This document shows positions 11,991 to 22,178 of a stretch of DNA of 64,000 nucleotides, one piece after another (positions within the stretch are counted from its first letter, which is position 1; each line of letters starts with the position of its first letter). A program made the position numbers and the translations under genes. Location of the stretch: positions 163,960 to 227,959 of the forward strand of contig MU006105.1 in the NCBI GenBank assembly GCA_010093705.1. The letters run 5' to 3'. The notes below the pieces were generated by a model, which did not search any database, was not told the origin of the DNA, and saw nothing but the letters and a program-made list of their open reading frames with translations. The stretch is from Patellaria atrata CBS 101060 (Eukaryota; Ascomycota; Dothideomycetes; Patellariales; Patellariaceae).

Positions 11991-14269
11991 ACATTGGGGC
12001 GGAAAGGCCTGAGGCGCCTTATAACGAATTATCCTTCATTCGGTATGTCGGAGAGTCTAATTGACTGCAAAAATGGCCAGTGTATTGCTAACTTCAGACT
12101 GGAACTTCATTGTGATCGATTGGATGTAGGAGAACACCGAAAAACCTCACGTTAAGCCGAATAGATTAACTTTAATTGGTATTATACGCTTTACACTTGT
12201 GAATTGACCTCGGTTAAGTGTCCGATTGCATAGTAATAGGTCACATGAGTGTTTCTCTTTTGCCATGTTCCAAGGACCTCATGCGTCCTCGATCTGAAGG
12301 TTTCAGTCTTCAAAATTCAATTGCTTTGCAAAGAGAGATTGTCATGATTCAACACGCATAGTCACACCTCCTGTACTACCCCTTCAGCCTGGAATGTCCT
12401 CTGCAGTGTCCATGCAGCTAGCTTATCTAATTGAGGCACAAAGAGGAGCAAGAGACAAACCTAGTGAGCTAGATCATCGATTTACAAGACCTAGCCTCAA
12501 GAATCAGAATTGTCCCACAAATCGACACTCCAAACTCAACACTACTCAGAAAAATAATTTGTGAATCTCTAGCGCGGATCCCGTTGAAGTATCCTCCAAC
12601 GGCATTTCAATACCTGCTTCATTGATATATCTACGCTGGTCATGGTCGACACTCCTCTACTGCTTTGCGCTTACTCTATACTCGCCGACACAATCCTGGT
12701 TATGATGATCCCTTTCACTCCAACATTGGTACGACTAATGAATTCATATAGCATGTAGCCGTTTGTACAGTAGGGCCCATTACGTACAACGGATCCGGTC
12801 GCCCTGTTCACCCGTTCACCGCACAGTAACGGGAATGGATAGGTTCTCGGAGGTTGCTGTGCCTCGCAACAGCAGTTCCAATCTAACTCCAGTAAATGCT
12901 AGCCCGTACCCGACTAACGCGAGTCCAACAGCCCTATCACGCCTTTTATGCAGTGTCATTCTTCTGTTCCCGCGCGGCTATCGTGTGATCACTCCAAATA
13001 GGTTTTTGGGCGTTCAAACCTTAACTACTTCTGTTCGTGCGGCATAATAAGGCGCAAGTGGTATCGATATCGTTTGTGGCTTAAGTTGAATCGAATCCTT
13101 CGAGAATTTGAGATCGGATTTAGAGTAGATGAATTCTGGTAAGGGGCTCTTTCGGTTTCACTCTTCCATTATCATCGATCAACTTCAGAATTTGTTCTCC
13201 CCCTTCTCATTCCTTGCTCATAATATGAACCTGCTATTACATTTCACATGTTAAGTTTAGTTCAAACGAACAGTACCAAATTCAGCGTTCAGTCGTCTCC
13301 CCAACGCCTATCACAATATAGCGGCGAAGCTCTATGAAACATAATACCTCTATCATTCAAGGTATAATTGTTATCTCTAAATATATGACCCCATTCAGAA
13401 TATTCTATTCTCCTTTAGCTTCTATCGGAATCTGATGTCCACATCGCCAAGATTTTCTCAGTTCACTCTTGTCTTTCAAGGCTTGCATACTTCCCGTAAA
13501 GCCAGCCTGACAAAAACTCCTTCATAAATCAATGTGCCACAGTGGCATTTGAAAGCTTAAACATAAATTTCATGACCGATGACCATAAGCCGTATTCCGC
13601 GCGAACTAGCTCTGCTACTGTTTCCACTTTGAGAAAAGAGCCCCAACCCAATCCCTCTGCTATATAGTACGCTGAAGCCGGAATATTGTCAGTGTGATGC
13701 TACTCCGCAACCACTTTCCCTCTTACTATAACTATATCATCTCTACTGGAGAACGAAGATCTATTGATAAGTGGACTTAAGTATAGGCTTCTACACTTTA
13801 CTATGATACTAGCGACAAATAACATTTCCTCAGACAAATGTATCTTCCATAAACCATCCGGAACTCACTAGGTCATAGGCACGAAATCCAAACGAGTTCT
13901 TAAATCAAAACACCGAATCTTTGAGCCACAGTAGGTCTAAAGCTCTTGATTGGATGGCTTTTGTTCTCGCCCATTAAGGTCTTGACATATTTGACATAGT
14001 GAGTCGAACATGTCACGGAATGCGCTACCGACGACAGCTTTGTTTTATCCACCAGCAGAGGCTATGTTGATATACATGTCCACAATTCTAGAGCATGGAA
14101 GTAGTCCCGGTCTCTATCTGGTGACGTTCTTAAGCGTTCTTATGAAATTTTCCTTCCGTCGAAACGTACCTTATGTCACGCATACCTCTCCCTATAGGCA
14201 AATACCGAGGTTATAACCACCTCGCTACTCTTTACCTGTCGCATCATTTATCATAAGAACCCCACCTAT

Positions 14270-15320
14270 TGTACGCTCGCCTTCGCAGGTATCTCCGACT
14301 TCGTTGTACAGCGTAGGTGAAATTCTATGAAGTATGCTCAACCGTACATACGACATGACCGTACAATGTAGTCGAAGTGTATAAATAGGCGACATTGCTG
14401 TACAGGATACTCGAAGATACGAAAAGGTGCATCGGCAGTACGTAAGACATAGACGTACAGACATAAACTGGGCAATCAACAGTCCGCCATTAGACAAATA
14501 GCAAGCTATTAAGGCCCGTTCACACTCAAGATGTCTCCAACCTCACTATACAAGATGATTGAAAGTGCGTAGGCTGGCCTTAGTCGTACAATGACTTCAC
14601 TATACGGGATAGTCGGCAATGTATAGACTCACTTTGACTGTACATATGTTATAACCGGATAGGTAAGTGGAAAGTATAAAAATAGCTTCAACCGTGCCAA
14701 TAACATTTGTGTACAATCTAGTTAAAGAAGATGAAATGATCTAAATATATCTAGAACGTGGTTATACAGTACTGCTCAAAATACACGAGTTCACCTTAAA
14801 CGTACGTAAGATATCCGTATAGAATAGTGGGAAGTACGTGAAATGCCCTGGCTATACAGAGGACATAAACGTATAGAATGGTCAAGAATACACGAAATGG
14901 CTCCAACCGTACGTACCATGCTGCTGTACTGAATAAGTGAATAGATATAGTGTGAACTAACTGTATATACAAAGGATAGTTGAAACACATAAAGTAGCCT
15001 CAAGCGTTTATAAGATTTGACGTTATATGATAGTCATATAAAGTGGCCTGAACCGTCCGTATAACATTTCTGTACAGTACGAGTGAAAATACAAAAAGTA
15101 GCCTGAACTATCCGTACGATATTATCATATGGGATGGTCGGAACTACAATATAGATATTCAACCGTACATCCGCAATCAACTCGCAGGAGAGTCTAAAAC
15201 CAATAAAGGGGTTCTTAACAGTGCATACGCCATAACCGTACAGAATAGTGGAAAAGGCATGAATCCGCCCCGACCGTACGTAGGATATAACCATCCAGAC
15301 AATGGAAATGATTGACTTAA
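14270..15320. repeat. Degenerate 55-56 bp tandem repeat array (about 15-19 units)
   Basis: A core of the type ACCGTACGTAAGATATAACC followed by GTACAGAATAGTCGAAAG and then ATAAAGTAGCCTC recurs with a period near 55-56 bp across about 1.05 kb. Clear 56 bp units begin near 14635 and 14800; others are shortened or carry small insertions, and identity between units is modest, so the array is old. It ends about 20 bases past the thymidylate synthase stop codon, so that mRNA's 3' UTR probably runs into it. Minus-strand open frames here (for example 14497-14225 and 15342-15034) are by-products of the repeat. It is not a CRISPR array: there are no conserved repeats with unique spacers. Confidence 0.8.
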
Positions 15321-15338
15321 AAGCGAAAACCAGCTCGC

Positions 15339-16471
15339 TCACACAGACATCTTCATTGCAATGGTCTTATGCGGCTCATAACCCTTTACTTCAAAGTCCT
15401 CCAGCTTCCACCCATCAATACTCCCCCCTTTCTCCTTCTTAATCTCCAAGACCGGAAACTCCTTCGGATCTCTCTCAAGCTGCACCTTCAGCGCCTCTAC
15501 ATGGTCCAAATATACATGTGCGTCGCCCATGGTGTGGGTAAAGGTGCCGGGCGTGAGGTCGCACACATGGGCCAGCATATGCGTTAACAGGGCGTAAGAA
15601 GCGATGTTGAACGGGACCCCGAGCCCCATATCGCAAGACCGTTGATAGAGAATCGAATGCAAGACACCCTTCCCCCGATCCACACTCTCTCCCTGCTGCC
15701 CCTGCGATTCCAGCTCCCTCCTCGCCCCCGGAAAACTAACATAGAACTGCGCAAACACGTGACAAGGCGGTAGCGCCATCTTCCCTAAATCCGCTGGGTT
15801 CCACGCGCTCAACAGGATCCTCCTGTCATACGGCGCTTCTCGCAACTTCCTCACCACCTCTTGTAATTGGTCGACGCCCTGGCCGGTGTAATCGGTCTCG
15901 GCATCGACGTATGTGGCACCGAAATGCCGCCATTGGAACCCGTATACGGGACCTAGATCCCCGACCGCTCGGTGGGAGAGGCCGACGCTGTCGAGATAGG
16001 CGCGCGAGCCGTTGCCGTCCCAGATCTTTATGTTCTGAGCAGATAGGGGGAGGGAGGAGGTCGAGCCGCTGATGAACCAGAGGAGTTCAGCGAGGACGGC
16101 GCGGAGGAAGACGCGTTTTGTAGTGAGGAGAGGGAGGATGGGAGTTGGTGGTAAGGAGAAGTCTGAAGAGGGACGGGAGAGGGAGAAGCGGAGTTGGTGG
16201 GGCGCGAAGATGGAGTAGGTTCCTGTTCCAGTCCTAAGGGGGAGTTAGTGAAGGTATTCTTGTTCGAGAATCGGGCAGAAGAGAGGGAGGTATACCGGTC
16301 GGGTCTATGTTCGCCTTCGTCGAGTATTTGTTGGATAAGGTCGAGGTATTGGTATTCTTCGTGGTTTCTATCTTTTTGCAAAGGGGTTTCTTTAGGCTCA
16401 GGTGTTGGGATGGGTTTCAACGTTACTTCTGGGCCGCTGGCTGGGCCAATGTCTATTACTGAGGGCGTCAT
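15339..16471 (-). CDS. TMP1: Thymidylate synthase
   Basis: Makes dTMP from dUMP using methylene-tetrahydrofolate, the sole de novo source of thymidylate. Exons 16296-16471 and 15339-16233 join to 356 aa, with a 62 nt intron. Conserved blocks in order: [21 protein letters not shown], a fungal Ser/Pro-rich insert, [48 protein letters not shown], the catalytic loop [12 protein letters not shown] with nucleophile Cys216, [19 protein letters not shown] and [12 protein letters not shown]. The N-terminal 30 residues are Pro/Glu-rich. The ATG is the first in frame. It is divergent from the HAUS3-like gene, with MCB-type boxes in the shared 171 bp promoter. A tandem array starts just beyond its stop. 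Confidence 0.98.
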
Positions 16472-16533
16472 TGTGGTTGTGTATGATATAGAAAGTGCAA
16501 TGGTTTGGAGGGGTAGAGAATAATCGTATGAAG

Positions 16534-16554
16534 ACGCGTGAAGAGAAGACGCGA
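16534..16554. promoter_or_regulatory. Two MCB-type boxes (MBF cell-cycle sites)
   Basis: ACGCGT at 16534-16539 and ACGCGA at 16549-16554 lie 15 bp apart and about 63-83 bp upstream of the thymidylate synthase start. ACGCGT is the MluI cell-cycle box bound by the Mbp1-Swi6 complex, and yeast thymidylate synthase is a classic MBF target expressed at G1/S. The boxes are seen in the sequence; their use here is inferred. Confidence 0.6.
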
Positions 16555-16642
16555 CGTGATTTGCCGAGGCTCTAGTTCCTAGAATATCTTATATCAACGT
16601 CGAGGGATCAGTTACTAAAACTCTGATAATAGATCATTGAAA

Positions 16643-18283
16643 ATGTCGAATTCTTCTTCTCTCGAGCATTTAGTCAAAGTTCTAGAGGAGCGAGTTACTG
16701 GTCTCGAACGTGATGATGTGCAATGGGCTTTTGAATCAGTAAAGACGAAAGATGATGCCACTGCATGGGTCGATGAATATCTCAATGATGATACTCTCCT
16801 TAGCAAGGAGGAATTGGACCTGTATGTAACATTGTAGGGTATTTTAACACTCATTTAACAAAATCAGCTTCCAAAAGATCCAACGAAAGGGACCAAAGTT
16901 CAAGCCATTAGATGAACAACAGACTACCCGACCGTTCCTCAATGAAGACCTAGAAGCAGCTATCGCAGCTCTAGAAAGCTCTACAAGCGGTATAGAGAAC
17001 CACAGCAGATCCCTCGAGGTACAGAAGAAGGCTCTTTCGGCTTTGATTGCTCAAAACAAGCCAGATAGGAAGGTCGTCCAAGAGTCTACAGAGAGACGGC
17101 GCAAATATGCCCAGGAATCTGGTCATTTGCGTATTGCAGTAAGTCAATACATATCTAAATACTGACTCTAGAGGCTCATTACCCATAGGTTGACGAACTA
17201 TCTCAATCCGTAGACGAGCAGTTGACGGCTACTCAGCGGGATTCATCATCTACAATCTCATCATTCACTGCCGTAGCAATGGAGACGCTGACTTCTGATG
17301 ACCGTTTGCTTAATGGTATATCGAGTCTGATACCAAAGCTACAGCAGAACATAGCAGACGAAGTAGTGGAGAAGGCTATAGAGCAGTGGTGTCAAGCAGT
17401 GACAGCTTTTCGAGCCGCCGAAATTCGAAGCCGTATCGACAAAGTCTATGAAGAAGCCCTAATCAAGCCTAATTTTGACATCCCTACTTCCAATAATGCT
17501 CTACAGACGGAGGAAGAAGCTCTCCAAGGGGAACTAGACACCCTCTATGCAGAAATCAAACCCGTCCTCGAAATGGTGGTTCACGATCGCTTCCGCTCTC
17601 CGATCCTCCGCGATCTCCAAAGCTCGGGTCTCGAGCAGCGAAAATTGCAGAATGAGTGGTTGAGCTATGTAAGAACTTGGTTCAAGTATTGAACTACAGA
17701 ACTGACGATCCCACAGATCACATCAACGCTGACCTACATGACCAAGCGTCTAGCCCTGATATCCACCCAGTTCAACTTAGTTCACGAACTACAGAGCGCT
17801 CTGATCGAAGTCCAGAGAGCCTACATCCCCCTCAAAGCCCAAAGCACACGCATCTCTGTCAAAGATACCTCGACGACTCCTCATCCAGACCCTCTTGAGT
17901 CCATTGAGCAAATCCGTGCCTACCTCGCCATGTCGAATCCGCCAAAGAGTGCTGATTCGCCTTTGATGGACCTCGCAAAGCAGACAGTACAAAAACGGTC
18001 ACAGTTTCATGGTCATCTATCCTCTGCAGAGCTGAACACGATACAAGAGCTCTCTGCGGCGCTCTCTCATACAGACGATGAACGACGGCGTATCAACAAT
18101 GCGCTGTACGCTTCCACCAGCTTTGGAACCGTCAGCCTGGAGAATTCGGATCTGAGTAGACGCATTAGGGAGCTAGAGGACATGGTGGGAAGTGTAAGTC
18201 TCACAATGGGGAATTTGGATACCAGTGCTGCTGGCGATGGAAATGGAAAGGAGAGGAGGGAGTTTGTGAGGAAATGGGCCTAG
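16643..18283 (+). CDS. HAUS augmin-like complex subunit 3-like coiled-coil protein
   Basis: Probable HAUS3 component of augmin, the complex that recruits gamma-tubulin to spindle microtubules. Exons 16643-16821, 16868-17138, 17189-17668 and 17717-18283 join to 498 aa. The N-terminus matches the HAUS3 pattern: a short helical module with DDVQWAFESV, then LLSKEELDLFQKIQRKG and a DEQ segment, like human LSERELEAFSILQKSG. Long, mainly helical coiled-coil-like stretches fill the rest, with no catalytic motif. Intron 1 must use the GTATGT donor at 16822 and the acceptor before 16868 to keep frame. Its start is 171 bp from the divergent thymidylate synthase start. Another coiled-coil mitotic protein is the main alternative, as identification rests on the first 80 residues. 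Confidence 0.68.
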
Positions 18284-18369
18284 GATAGTGGTCTCATGCG
18301 TGCTAGTTGGATAATGTAGACATAGTGTGCGGTGATGAAGAAGTGTTTTTGTCTATCTACTATGAGTGC

Positions 18370-18722
18370 ATGAGAGCCAGATGTGAAGATGCTCGATACC
18401 ATGCAGCAGGAAAGCCCAAGGGCCACAAGAGAAAAGTGATGAATCCCATGCAACAGAAGAACTATCGAGCCAGTCAAATTATCCATCTCACATAGAAAAG
18501 CCTACTCTTGAGCCAGGTATGAGAATTTTCCATCCCATGCAACAGAACAACCCGAGAGCCAGAGCAGGAAAAGTAAAAAACAAAAGAATCTCAACCAGGC
18601 AACAAATGAATCTGAGAGCTAGAAGACAAAAGTGTTCCATCTCATGCAATAAAGACCTCGAGCCAGACGTCAAATTGCTTAATCCCACACAAGAAACGAC
18701 CGAGAGCCAGAAGTGAGAATCC
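18370..18722. repeat. Degenerate tandem repeat, about 43 bp unit, roughly 8 copies
   Basis: GAGCCAG, then a purine-rich stretch, then ATCCCATGCAACAGAA recurs about every 42-55 bp. GAGCCAG-type cores are recognisable in about eight units, and the CATGCA core sits about 87 bp, or two units, apart where one copy is damaged. It begins about 90 bp after the HAUS3-like stop codon, so it may lie in that 3' UTR. Weak open frames on both strands (18307-18716 +, 18769-18280 -) are products of the repeat and not genes. Confidence 0.7.
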
Positions 18723-18987
18723 AGAGGACATTGTCGAAAGACTCCAGAATGATGTGACCGGACTCCCAAATTGAAGAACGATCAAAAAACTGCCAAAGGG
18801 CACTTCGTTCCGTCGCAATGCAGCCCCATTATGAGGGCAATTTTTATTCCCAGCAAAACAACTCCAGAAAACACAAGTGTCTCATCGATGGTCCCATCCT
18901 CCGCTTGTACTGTCCTAAAAAAAAAATCACGTTAGCACTGTACAGAATGCCTGGATGATTGGGAGATGGAACTTACTTTCGAACAGA

Positions 18988-19587
18988 CTACCTCCTCCAG
19001 TACGCTTGGACCCTGATGTAGTCCATCATTGGAGCGTACTCCGGCTTCGTCACGTCCTCGAGAAACAGGATCGCGGACCTGGTGTCGTGTACCTCGTCCC
19101 GGATCTCTTCGATCTTCGGGTACAGCTCTAGGAGCTGACCCTTCTCGACGTCGCTGAGGCGGTGGACGTCGTTCTCCAGTTGAGCGTACCACTCAACCGT
19201 GTACGCCGCGGTCAGAGGACCGCGGACGTACAGGAAGATGTGGCGGCTTTCTGGGGCCACACGGCGCACCTGCCCATCATGAGCGGCAGGGCGGCGCACC
19301 GAACGCATTAGCTCGAGATGAGCTAAGTCCGGGATACTGTCGATGTTCAGAAGCAGGTCAGGGTGAGTTAGCTGGTTTCCCCCGTACCTCAATCTAAGTG
19401 CATCGTGTATGGGAACGTTGGCGAGAATTTCGTCTCGCCACGAATACCATGATGCATTTTGGAACCAGAGCTCAGCCTGGCCCCGCCTTTCCTGGTCACC
19501 CAGGCCCTGCCACCAATTGTACAGCTCTTGTGCTTGAGCTACGTTGCCGCCGAAGAGGACGATCTCGTTTAGGACCGCGGGTCCCAT
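18988..19587 (-). CDS. Unrecognised 199-residue protein
   Basis: Single-exon open frame of 199 aa starting MGPAVLNEIVLFGG. I do not recognise the family. It has no signal peptide or membrane segment, is rich in Trp (LYNWWQG, WFQNASWYSWRDE) and acidic/Leu helix, and ends in RVQAYWRR. A possible weak similarity to F-box-associated fungal proteins (IHDALRLRYGG, LLNIDSIPDL) is too vague to use. G+C is higher than in the flanks, which supports coding. An in-frame TTG at 19602 is not needed. It follows the 43 bp repeat and is upstream of nothing obvious on its strand. Confidence 0.55.
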   Translation of the reverse strand: MGPAVLNEIVLFGGNVAQAQELYNWWQGLGDQERRGQAELWFQNASWYSWRDEILANVPIHDALRLRYGGNQLTHPDLLLNIDSIPDLAHLELMRSVRRPAAHDGQVRRVAPESRHIFLYVRGPLTAAYTVEWYAQLENDVHRLSDVEKGQLLELYPKIEEIRDEVHDTRSAILFLEDVTKPEYAPMMDYIRVQAYWRR

Positions 19588-20181
19588 TCTGACGCTTTGC
19601 AATATGCTGCGTCTTTAACTGTACGAGACGTTAGTTAAGGTAAGCTGTTGACGATCTGGAGGCGTGTACAAACTGTTTTGTAGAGAATTGCTCTGTGACC
19701 GGAGCAATGAAGAGGATGGAGAGTTAAGATGTGACCGGAGGGGTAGGAGGATGGAGGAAGAGAAGAGAAGGAGACGCGCCGTAAGCTTTAAGTTTTTGAA
19801 AAGGCTTTTTGAGTGTCCGTTGTGAACTTGGATACTCAAAAAAGCTTGACGACGTGTGGTTGTTTTTCTTAGGTGGGCTGTTGATGTTTTCAAATATTTA
19901 TACCACTGCGGCCCGCCATGACGTAAATCTTTGCCAGCCAAACGGACGATGGTGAAGGTTTCTGTACGATAACGTGAAACTTTCACTTAAGTGGTTATGA
20001 AAGGGAAGGAACGTGACTTCGGTGAGATGTTTTGAGCGAGTTTCTTGAACGTGATGCGACAATCGGTTTGACTTTGACAATAAGACCCCCCTTTTGATAT
20101 TATAATATTACAGAGCTGTCTACATGCGAGTACTATCTCTTCTCGACCTTCACTTACCTGTTTATGAAGCAAAACACCACA
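19588..20181. other. Intergenic spacer between two minus-strand genes
   Basis: Should hold the promoter of the 199-residue gene and the 3' end of the MFS gene. Overlapping minus-strand frames (19986-19615, 20080-19898) have no recognisable content. An AT-rich patch (ATATTATAATATTA) lies near 20096. Confidence 0.4.
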
Positions 20182-22178
20182 TTACAATTCCACCTGCCAC
20201 CTCGTCCTAATCATCTCGCCGTATTTTAGGAATATAAGCGGAATAGGAATCATGACAGTAGCAATAAATCCTAACAACGAGGTCCCCCATCCATATCCTA
20301 AAGCATCGTAGAGAGAGAGACCACAGAGTGGGAGGATCGCTGCGACAATGCTGCGGAAGACTGTGTTTGCCGCCATGGCCGACGCGGCGTACAGCGTGAA
20401 TGCGTCAATGAGGTATGTGTTGGCGGGCATCTGATAATTGAAGTCAGTCAAACTATATCCTCTCACCAGGTTGTCAACTAGGTCGCAAACTCACAAAGAT
20501 CAGGACGATACCATAACCGAATATGCTGCTACCAATAATGGGCGCGATCCAATGGACCTTATTCTCGATAGTCCAAGCATAAAAAAACAGACCGATGGGT
20601 AATGCAATGGCGCCAGGTATCATTTCCGGCAATCTGTGCTCGGGTTTAAAGTCACCAAGCTTGATATGCTTCGTCGCTGTCCTATTGCCCATATATCCAA
20701 AATGGAACTGTCCGATTACCTGACCTACACCGATACCGACGAAGCAGAGACCGACGAGGTCACGGCCAATGTTGTACTGTTCTTCAAAGGCCTTGGTGAA
20801 AGTGGTGAAGAGGATATAAAGGTACGCGTAAGAGATAGCCATGTATAAAGAGATCGTAAAAACGATGGGAGACTTGAACAGCATCTTAGTAGGCCGTACG
20901 ATTGTTCGGAGAAGGAGTTCCCTCGGGGTTAGCTGAAGGTCGAGTTTAGAGCGTATAAGGGGATTTCCAGTCTCTTTTCGAAGTTTTGCCGCTTTACGCT
21001 CGAGTAAAGTTACTGAGTAGGTCTCCTTCATTACGAATAACATCGCTATGCTTAAGGCCCCAGACTAGAGATAGATTAGCAATTGAGAAGAGAGGATATA
21101 TTTCCTCTTGTCAGTAACCTAGGGGTGTGACTAGCAAATGGAAGGGATGAACGCTGACGTACCGCAATAGTTACGAGCCAGAAGTTCCATCGCCAACCGA
21201 GTTCTTGACTGACGAATCCACCGGCTACTGGACCTACGGATGGACCGATGGCTACATAGGTTAGAAGTGAACCATTGGACAAGCAACGAGGTAGACATAC
21301 CAGGTCCTGCAACCCAAATCGCCATTGCAATACTCCTTTGCTCCTTGGAGATAAGGTCCGCAATGGTTCCTCCGCCGAGTGTCAAAGGAGCAGCTCCCAT
21401 AGCTCCGGCCAGGAATCGGAAGGCGATGAGCATATCTAGATTACTGCTTACGGCACATGCAATGTTGAAGATGATGAACCCAAGATTGGAGATATGGTAC
21501 AGTGGAAGGCGGCCATACATTTCGGATAACGGTGCGATAACTATAAGCGAGTATGAGTAAATGACCCATGATGGAACGCAAATCTGGAAGGCTCACTTAG
21601 GGGACCGAATGCAAATCTGGAATATGTTAGTAAGATGATAATATGGCTTTGCCAAGGGCGTTATGAAAGAGGTAGAATGTATCTGGTGGGAGAGGATAAC
21701 ACTTGCTACGAAATGGAATAAGAGAATAAACGTACCCAAGCACATAAACGGAGAGGACGAAAGTAGCAAGTTGCTTATTATCCGAATTAAACTCATCCAT
21801 CAGATCCGGCACACCAGGAGCGAACATAGACGAGCCCAAAGGTGTTAAAAACGTAACAGCCGACATCATGCAAACGATCCCCCATCTTTTCCCTGCTGGC
21901 CAATTCAATGGGTTTTCAGGATCATCGGGTCCTTTCCAGTTGATGACATTGGGGTCTACGGGTTCATCTGAAGTTGTCGCTTCTGCTTGGTTTTTTTCAA
22001 CATCGAGATCCATGTCCTTCCGGAAGTCTTCTGAATTTATTGATTGCGACGGAGTAGGGGTATCTACCCATTTTGGTTTCTCTAGGGAATCATCTGAAGT
22101 GTTTGCTGTATGATGACTTTCTTTTGAGACTCTTGAGGGAACGAGCTCGCCTAAGCGTGGTCCCTGGGCGTCCGTCAT
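20182..22178 (-). CDS. MFS transporter, DHA1 multidrug-type
   Basis: Proton-coupled exporter of the major facilitator superfamily, plasma membrane expected. Exons 21736-22178, 21597-21616, 21301-21540, 21163-21251, 20495-21064 and 20182-20430 join to 536 aa. A long hydrophilic N-terminus (about 90 aa) ends in the family signature DPENPLNWPAGKRW. Then come TM1 with GSSMFAPGVPDLM, LSVYVLGFAFGPLIIAPLSE (restored only by a 20 nt exon), motif A-like EMYGRLPLYHI, and the antiporter motif C region GPSVGPVAGGFVSQELGWRW. The central loop is ERKAAKLRKETGNP, with six further membrane segments after it. Twelve segments fit. DHA1 pumps of this type export drugs, toxins or metabolites; the substrate cannot be read from sequence. 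Confidence 0.93.

Larger units (their letters stand above)
8270..14269. other. 6 kb gene-poor stretch with weak coding traces
   Basis: No intact gene could be built. Two segments read more protein-like than their surroundings: the plus strand around 8880-9240 and the minus strand around 11030-11990 (listed separately). Elsewhere only short, interrupted frames occur, including protein-like bits near 9350-9430 and 9520-9780 on the plus strand that I could not link to a family. Decayed genes are a possible explanation. Confidence 0.35.

Noticed and set aside
12763-13047. 94-codon plus-strand frame with NAS/NASPT runs, after a short hydrophobic frame at 12641
   Set aside because: Could be read as a signal anchor plus glycosylated segment, but no splice sites join the two and no family fits.
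14270-15320. CRISPR-like array
   Set aside because: The repeats are diverged and contiguous, with no constant repeat or unique spacer pattern, and the genome is eukaryotic.
14225-15342. Several minus-strand frames with recurring peptide pieces
   Set aside because: Direct translation of the 55-56 bp repeat; stops vary at random between units.
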